Assembly (NCBI RefSeq): GCF_029784165.1 | Contig: NC_073695.1 | Span: 201,209,136-201,273,135, forward strand | From: Wyeomyia smithii | Taxonomy: Eukaryota; Arthropoda; Insecta; Diptera; Culicidae | Reading direction: 5' to 3' | DNA length: 64,000 bases | Part shown: in pieces, positions 58,461-64,000 of the stretch | How positions within the stretch are numbered: the stretch's first letter is position 1 | Layout: the number at the start of each line of letters is the position of its first letter | Translations under genes and position numbers: made by a program | Notes under the pieces: model-generated | The model's database searches: none | What the model was told of the DNA's origin: nothing | The model's input: the letters and a program-made list of their open reading frames with translations, nothing else

Positions 58461-61400
58461 TTCAACTGCGTATATGAAGGATTCTATCTCTGTCTTACAG
58501 TGGAATTGTAGAAGTATTTTACCAAAAATTGATTCGTTTAAAGTTTTGATAAATAAAAACAAATGCGATGCATTTTCCCTTTGTGAAACTTGGCTTACTT
58601 CAAATATTGATCTCAACTTCCATGATTTTAATATTATTCGCCTTGATCGAGACACCCCATATGGAGGAGTACTTTTAGGGATTAAAAAGTGCTATTCTTT
58701 CTATCGTATTAACCTCCCCTCGATTCCAGGCATCGAAGTTGTCGCATGTCAAATGACAATACAAGGTAAAGAGCTTTGTATTGCCTCAATATATATTCCC
58801 CCCAGAGCACAGGTTGGGCAACGGCTGCTCTTTGATTTAATAGAACTTCTTCCCTCGCCACGTTTGATTTTGGGAGACTTCAACTCTCATGGCGTGGCTT
58901 GGGGTTCCCCATACAATGATAACCGCTCCTCTTTAATCTATAACCTTTGCGATGACTTCGACATGACTATTTTAAACAACGGTGAAATGACACGTATCCC
59001 GAAACCTCCAGCGCGCCCAAGCGCTTTGGATCTATCCTTATGTTCGACGTCGCTACGGTTGGATTGCACATGGAAGGTAATCCTCGATCCTCACGGTAGC
59101 GACCATCTGCCTATTCTTATTTCAATTACTAACGGGTCAACTCGCATGCGACCAATTGACATTCCGTATGACCTCACACGAAATGTCGATTGGAAGTTAT
59201 ACGAGGAAATGATTTCAAAAGCGGTCGAGTCGATTCAACATCATTCACCACTTGAAGAATACAACCTCCTCGCGGGCTTGATTCTCGACGCCGCGTTGCA
59301 AGCCCAAACGAAGAAATATCCCGGCGTAACGATCAAAGAACGGCCTCCCACTCCGTGGTGGGACCAAGAGTGCTCCGATGTCTACACGCAAAGATCCGAC
59401 GCGTTTAAGGCCTACCAGACGGGAGGTATACCTGGCGACTATTTACGGTATTCGGAGCTTGATACCAAGCTTAAAAGCTTGGCTAAAGCAAAGAAACGTG
59501 GATATTGGCGTCGGTTCGTGAACGAGACGTCGAGGGAGACATCGATGAGCACTCTTTGGAACACAGCCCGAAGAATGCGGAATCGCGTAACGGTCAACGA
59601 AAGCGAGGAGTCTTCAAGTAGGTGGATATTTGATTTTGCCAGGAAAGTATGTCCGGACTCTGTTCCTGCGCAAAATATTGTTCGCGATGCGTCTCCGGGC
59701 CACGACGCGATAGAATCACCTTATACGATGGCAGAACTTTCAGTTGCCCTCCTGTCCTGTAACAATAACGCGCCTGGATTAGATAGAATCAAATTCAACT
59801 TGTTGAAGAATCTACCCGGCAATGCCAAGAGGCGCTTGTTGAACTTGTTCAATAAGTTCCTGGAGCAAAACATTGTACCGCAGGATTGGAGGCAAGTGAA
59901 GGTGATCGCCATCCAAAAACCAGGGAAACCAGCTTCTAATCACAACTCTTATAGGCCGATTGCAATGCTATCCTGTATCCGGAAATTGATGGAAAAAATG
60001 ATACTCCGTCGTTTAGACCACTGGGTCGAATCAAATGGTCTACTATCAGAAACTCAATTTGGCTTCCGCCGTGCCAAAGGGACGAATGATTGTCTTGCGT
60101 TGCTTTCAACAGATATTCAGCTGGCGTATGCTCGTAAAGAACAAATGGCGTCTGCGTTCTTGGACATTAAGGGGGCTTTTGATTCCGTTTCTATTGACAT
60201 TCTTTCGGGTAAACTTCACCGACAAGGATTTTCTCCAATTTTGAACAATTTTTTGCACAACTTGTTGTCCGAAAAGCACATGCATTTTACGCATGGCGAT
60301 TTGGCAACTTTTCGCATTAGCTACATGGGTCTTCCCCAGGGCTCATGTTTAAGCCCCCTTCTTTACAACTTTTATGTAAATGACATCGACGAATGTCTGG
60401 CAAATTCATGCACGATAAGACAACTTGCAGACGACAGTGTAATCTCTGTTACAGGAGCCAAAGCTGCCGATTTGCAAGGACCATTGCAAGATACCTTGGA
60501 CAATTTGTCTGCTTGGGCTTTACAGCTAGGTATCGAATTCTCTCCGGAGAAGACTGAGATAGTAGTTTTTTCTAGGAAGCATGAACCTGCTCAGCTTCAA
60601 ACACAATTAATGGGTAAAACGATTTCTCAGGTTTTGGTACACAAATATCTTGGTGTCTGGTTCGACTCTAAAGGCACCTGGGGTTGTCACGTGAGGTATC
60701 TGATGAAAAAATGTCAACAAAGAGTGAATTTTCTTCGTACAATAACCGGACAATGGTGGGGAGCCCATCCAGGAGACCTTATAAGGCTTTACCAAACAAC
60801 GATATTGTCTGTTATTGAATACGGGTGTTTCTGCTTCCGCTCCGCAGCAAACACACATTTGATCAAACTGGAGCGAATACAATATCGTTGTTTGCGTATC
60901 GCCTTAGGTTGCATGCAGTCGACCCATACGATGAGTTTGGAGGTTTTAGCTGGAGTACTACCATTGAAAAACCGCTTCTGGAGCCTGTCTTCTCGTATTC
61001 TAATCAAATGTGAGGTCTTGAACCGTCCCGTGATTGAAAATTTTGAAAGGTTAATCGAACTTAATTCTCAAACCCGTTTTATGACATTGTATTTCAATCA
61101 CATGTCCCAAAATATTAACCCTTCTTCGAATATTCCAAATCGTGTCGACTTATCAAATACTTCTGATTCTACTGTGTTTTTCGATACATCCATGATAGAA
61201 GAAACTCGTGGAATCCCGGATCATTTACGCGTGCAGCAGATCCCTAAAATTTTTTCCAATAAATATCGAAACATCAACTGCGACAATATGTACTACACTG
61301 ACGGATCACTTCTTGATGGGTCCACTGGCTTCGGTATCTTCAATAACAATTTAACCGTCTCCCATAAGCTCGATAATCCTGCTTCTGTTTACGTCGCAGA

Positions 61401-62139
61401 ATTAGCTGCAATTCAGTACACCCTAGGGATTATCGAAAAAATGCCCACGGACCATTATTTCATCTTTACGGACAGTCTCAGTTCCATTGAGGCTCTCCGA
61501 TCGATGAAAGATGTTAAGCACTCTCCGTATTTCCTGGGGAAAATACGGGAACATCTGAGTGCTTTATCCGAAAAATCTACTCAGATTACCTTAGCGTGGG
61601 TCCCTTCTCACTGCTCGATACCGGGTAATGAGAAAGCGGACTCTTTGGCTAAGGTGGGCGCAACAAACGGTGATATTTATGAAAGACCAATTGCCTTTAA
61701 TGAATTTTTCGCACTTGTACGTCAGAATACGATCATCAGTTGGCAAAATGCTTGGACCAGAGGGGAATTGGGAAGGTGGTTACATTCCATAATCCCCAAA
61801 GTATCGACGAACCCGTGGTTCAAGGGGTTGGATGTAGGTCGGGATTTCATTTGCGTGATGTCCCGGCTTATGTCCAATCACTATAGATTTGACGCGCTCC
61901 TCCGTCGTGTTGGGCTCGGGGAAAGTGGTATCTGTGCCTGTGGTGAAGGTTATCACGACATAGAGCATGTGGTTTGGTCATGCCCTGTACACCGTGACGC
62001 CAGGTCTAAATTAATAGCTTCCCTGCAGGCCGAGGGTAGACAGCCGGCTGTTCCTGTTCGTGATGTCTTGGCGAGCCGTGACCTATCCTACATGTCCCTT
62101 ATATACGTTTTCCTGAAATCCATCCACGCCCCAGTCTAG
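58453..62139 (+). CDS. LINE ORF2: APE endonuclease, reverse transcriptase and RNase H
   Basis: 1,228 residues. I place the start at the ATG at 58453, inside ORF1's last codons; the open frame extends seven codons further up but only to a TTG. The APE-type endonuclease (1-220) shows N18 in QWNCRS, E45 in LCETWL, D142/N144 in GDFNSH and S216-D217-H218. The reverse transcriptase (about 450-750) shows SYRPIAMLS, FGFRRAKGTND, LDIKGAFDS, GLPQGSCLSPLLYN and the active site LADD (658-661), with Leu where Tyr or Phe is usual. RNase H (about 940-1070) has a full D950, E983, D1007, D1063 set with W1049-x3-H1053. A C-terminal Cys/His cluster (CACGEGYH...H...C) follows. It nicks the target, copies the RNA and removes template RNA. 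No stop or frameshift. Confidence 0.93.
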   Translation: MPNSTAYMKDSISVLQWNCRSILPKIDSFKVLINKNKCDAFSLCETWLTSNIDLNFHDFNIIRLDRDTPYGGVLLGIKKCYSFYRINLPSIPGIEVVACQMTIQGKELCIASIYIPPRAQVGQRLLFDLIELLPSPRLILGDFNSHGVAWGSPYNDNRSSLIYNLCDDFDMTILNNGEMTRIPKPPARPSALDLSLCSTSLRLDCTWKVILDPHGSDHLPILISITNGSTRMRPIDIPYDLTRNVDWKLYEEMISKAVESIQHHSPLEEYNLLAGLILDAALQAQTKKYPGVTIKERPPTPWWDQECSDVYTQRSDAFKAYQTGGIPGDYLRYSELDTKLKSLAKAKKRGYWRRFVNETSRETSMSTLWNTARRMRNRVTVNESEESSSRWIFDFARKVCPDSVPAQNIVRDASPGHDAIESPYTMAELSVALLSCNNNAPGLDRIKFNLLKNLPGNAKRRLLNLFNKFLEQNIVPQDWRQVKVIAIQKPGKPASNHNSYRPIAMLSCIRKLMEKMILRRLDHWVESNGLLSETQFGFRRAKGTNDCLALLSTDIQLAYARKEQMASAFLDIKGAFDSVSIDILSGKLHRQGFSPILNNFLHNLLSEKHMHFTHGDLATFRISYMGLPQGSCLSPLLYNFYVNDIDECLANSCTIRQLADDSVISVTGAKAADLQGPLQDTLDNLSAWALQLGIEFSPEKTEIVVFSRKHEPAQLQTQLMGKTISQVLVHKYLGVWFDSKGTWGCHVRYLMKKCQQRVNFLRTITGQWWGAHPGDLIRLYQTTILSVIEYGCFCFRSAANTHLIKLERIQYRCLRIALGCMQSTHTMSLEVLAGVLPLKNRFWSLSSRILIKCEVLNRPVIENFERLIELNSQTRFMTLYFNHMSQNINPSSNIPNRVDLSNTSDSTVFFDTSMIEETRGIPDHLRVQQIPKIFSNKYRNINCDNMYYTDGSLLDGSTGFGIFNNNLTVSHKLDNPASVYVAELAAIQYTLGIIEKMPTDHYFIFTDSLSSIEALRSMKDVKHSPYFLGKIREHLSALSEKSTQITLAWVPSHCSIPGNEKADSLAKVGATNGDIYERPIAFNEFFALVRQNTIISWQNAWTRGELGRWLHSIIPKVSTNPWFKGLDVGRDFICVMSRLMSNHYRFDALLRRVGLGESGICACGEGYHDIEHVVWSCPVHRDARSKLIASLQAEGRQPAVPVRDVLASRDLSYMSLIYVFLKSIHAPV

Positions 62140-62513
62140 TCCCGTTCCCCTCCGTCTACACCCAACAAAACGACAAGAACACGTTTGAACCTTAAGCACA
62201 AAACCAGCAACCAGACCCCGCACAACAGAACCAGGACCCAAGGACTACGAGCCTCTGTCCCAACTCACGACATCGTGGCTCAGCAGAACGAATCCATACA
62301 TGCCATTCGACGATTATCAGACGACCATTGAACAACAAAACACTGATTGGAAATCCCATGCTAGTTTTAAGTTAGACTTAATTTCAGCTCGTAGTCGGCA
62401 GCGAGGATAAAAAATTTGCTTTAGTTTTTAAGTCATCAGATATAATTGGCGCCGTTAAACATTAAATTGTATTTGTGCCGTGTCAAATAAATGTTATGTG
62501 AAGAAAAAAAAAA
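62140..62513 (+). other. LINE 3' UTR and A tail
   Basis: Non-coding, with AATAAA at about 62486-62491 about 15 bp before the terminal A-run. The 3' end is where target-primed reverse transcription begins. Confidence 0.75.
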
Positions 62514-62525
62514 AGTTTGTTTGTT
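62514..62525. repeat. 3' target-site duplication of the LINE
   Basis: AGTTTGTTTGTT directly after the A-run. The first A may belong to the tail, so the duplication is 11-12 bp. Confidence 0.8.
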
Positions 62526-62589
62526 TTCAAGCGATTTACTTCATTCGTGCATCATGAAGGTACATTCATTGTGAACTAACAAAACATTT

Positions 62590-63130
62590 AAGAAAGGTCC
62601 GTTACCGGTCTTCCGACGAAACAAGAGCGTTGTACGGCCTTCAAAACCGCTTTTGCAACTGCATTGAATGCATCTCTTGATTCTACCAATGAACTGTTTG
62701 CAATTCGTTGATCTCCAGTTATCTTTGCACCGAAGGAACTCAAAATCCCAAAGAAATATTCCAGTCTCCTCGTACACCAACAGATCGTGCATCTTCTTCC
62801 ACCGCGCACATCCACCGTGTGTGAGGCCTACCACGGAGTCGACGGCCTCTTCCTGGTTCTCTACTGAAGATAGTTTTGGCGGCTCTCTCGTCAGGCATTC
62901 TGGCTACATGTACAGCCCACTGAAGCCTGCCACATTCACTATATCAGCATGTTTGTATACCTGGTACAACTCGTGACGTCTGCGCCACACTCCATCTTCC
63001 AGTTTACCGCCAAGTATCGATCGCAGAACTCTACGCTCAAAAACTCCGAGCACTCGTCGATCAGCTTCCTTCGGCGTCCATGCTTCATGTCCGTAAAGGG
63101 CCACCGGTAGATTCGTTGTGTTGCGTATTT
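62590..63130 (-). pseudogene. Decayed non-LTR retrotransposon tail (C-terminal of a reverse transcriptase ORF)
   Basis: On the minus strand, LYGHEAWTPKEADRRVLG, VFERRVLRSILGG and GVWRRRHELYQVY match the conserved tail seen after the reverse transcriptase in several insect non-LTR clades. After a frameshift, ARMPDERAAK and GRPHTRWMCAVEEDAR continue it, followed by stops. The element's core is absent. It is unrelated in sequence to the intact LINE next door. Clade not assigned. Confidence 0.75.
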
Positions 63131-63700
63131 GGGGTACAAATGGAGTCGAGTGGTTGTTCTGAAACGTTTGTGTTTTTTTTATGTTATGTGATGCTATTTT
63201 ATCTGGCCATCTGACCATTTTCATCGGTATGGTGTTTTGGGAGAAATGAAATCATAATGTTTAAACATTCGTTCTTGTATACATTTTGATTATTAGCCAA
63301 ACTACTAGGCTTGAACCATGATCTCGGAAAAAATCCTTTTCTGTCCACTACTCTGGCCGGTCTTCCAATAGTTACGTTTCTGGCGGATTATAGTTGAGTT
63401 TGCAGGAAATCATACACGATAGAAACCGGGAGATTTTCGCTTTCGAAAAGATTTAACGTGTACTTTTTGCCAAAATTGTTGTGCAGTTCATAGCGACCTG
63501 TTCAATGCGCTTGTGGAATGCTCCTTGTTTCGACGCCATGTTGAACACAGCTGGGCAGTCATAAACAAAACAAAAAATAATGGCAAAAAGAGGAGAAAGA
63601 GAGCTTTCATATACATGCTCTCATTTCTCTCTGAGCGTGTTTGTTGTGGAGTAAGAGAGCCTCGAGAAAAAAAAAATATATTTTTAGCTCTCACCTGTTA
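63110..63700 (-). pseudogene. Internally deleted Tc1-like (DD37E-type) transposase relic, copy 3
   Basis: Minus strand. The leader (CTCTTACTCCACAACAAACACGC...) precedes the start MASKQGAFHKRIEQ at about 63535. Then come KKYTLNLFESENLPVS (helix-turn-helix remnant) and the junction SWFKPSSLANNQNVYKNECL, the same deletion point as copies 1 and 2. After a frameshift, VRWPDKIASHNIKKT keeps the second catalytic Asp, followed by TPFVPQIRNTTNLP. There the homology stops and the LINE tail begins in the same frame. Stops and frameshifts make it non-functional. Confidence 0.78.
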
Positions 63701-64000
63701 GCAGCAGGTATTGCGCCAATATCAGCAGACTTTCCGAATTTGCTTTCGGCTTAAGCAAATCACTTCCCGGTTGGTCACATATCTCAGCAGCAGAGTGGTA
63801 GAAGCAAACGATTCGATTTGCCGGTAGAGAGCTTCAGCCTTCTTTCCGGCGATGAAGTTTTGCCTTATTTTGGCAACAACACAAGCAAGCATTCTGTACT
63901 GGATCCTGCCGCGGCCTTCCAATTTAGTAAATGTGGAAACAGCTCTTACAGTGTGTTGTCAGAGTGCCTTCTATTCCTTCACTCCAGAGCAGCGTTTCAT
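63701..64000. other. Anonymous stretch to the window end
   Basis: No gene recognised; may include the outer end of the Tc1-like relic. Confidence 0.4.

Larger units (their letters stand above)
56643..62513 (+). mobile_element. Full-length RNase H-bearing LINE (I superfamily), both ORFs open
   Basis: A 5.87-kb non-LTR retrotransposon. The 12-bp AGTTTGTTTGTT occurs at 56631-56642 and again directly after the terminal A-run at 62514-62525, an intact target duplication. The order is a 5' UTR of about 450 bp (56643-57089), ORF1, ORF2, a 3' UTR (62140-62502) and a short A tail. The presence of both an APE endonuclease and an RNase H domain places it in the I superfamily, probably the I clade; exact clade needs a tree. 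The clean duplication and open frames suggest recent insertion and possible activity. A decayed ORF1 relative is at 16.3-17.0 kb. Confidence 0.92.

Overview
The window looks like non-coding, transposon-rich DNA from an insect, most likely a culicine (Aedes-like) mosquito. This rests on the AT-rich base composition, the long gene-free stretches, and the mix of RNase H-bearing I-type LINEs, Tc1/mariner DD37-type transposases, hAT-, Harbinger- and TA-flanked MITEs, and diverged tandem arrays. Species assignment is inference. No complete host gene is visible. The best host-gene candidate is one first coding exon (18564-18745) ending in a canonical splice donor; it fits either an intergenic region or long introns.

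Layout. 1-14.7 kb: mostly anonymous sequence, with a complete but dead 1,301-bp DD37D mariner-like element (4402-5702) inside a diverged tandem repeat (to 6480), plus several dispersed repeats. 14.7-17 kb: a hAT-type MITE relic, an internally deleted Tc1-like relic and a decayed LINE ORF1. 18.5-29 kb: the candidate exon, a TA-flanked 972-bp element (22017-22988) and long anonymous DNA. 28.8-33.3 kb: two Tc1-like relics, a tandem array split by a foldback element, and a 280-bp MITE with a TTA duplication.

36.2-46.2 kb: the main structure. A hAT-type element with an exact 8-bp target duplication has grown to 9,989 bp through nested insertions. The first is a 2.7-kb segment flanked by a 25-bp direct duplication and ending in a (CATGCT)n tail. 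The second is a 5.84-kb giant foldback element with piggyBac-like termini (TTAA-CCC), whose arms are inverted arrays of a 173-bp tandem unit, about 8 units on the left and 14-15 on the right. Its loop carries a 726-bp TA-flanked MITE.

46.2-56.6 kb: mostly anonymous, with a 509-bp hAT-type MITE (50087-50595). 56,643-62,513: a full-length LINE with both ORFs open, a 12-bp target duplication and a poly(A) tail. It is the only apparently intact coding unit and may be recently active. 62.5-63.7 kb: a decayed LINE tail joined to another internally deleted Tc1-like relic.

The LINE ORF1 is a zinc-knuckle nucleic-acid-binding protein. ORF2 (endonuclease, reverse transcriptase, RNase H) starts inside the ORF1 stop region, so coupled translation is likely. 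The DNA transposons here are non-autonomous or dead and would need transposase from elsewhere.
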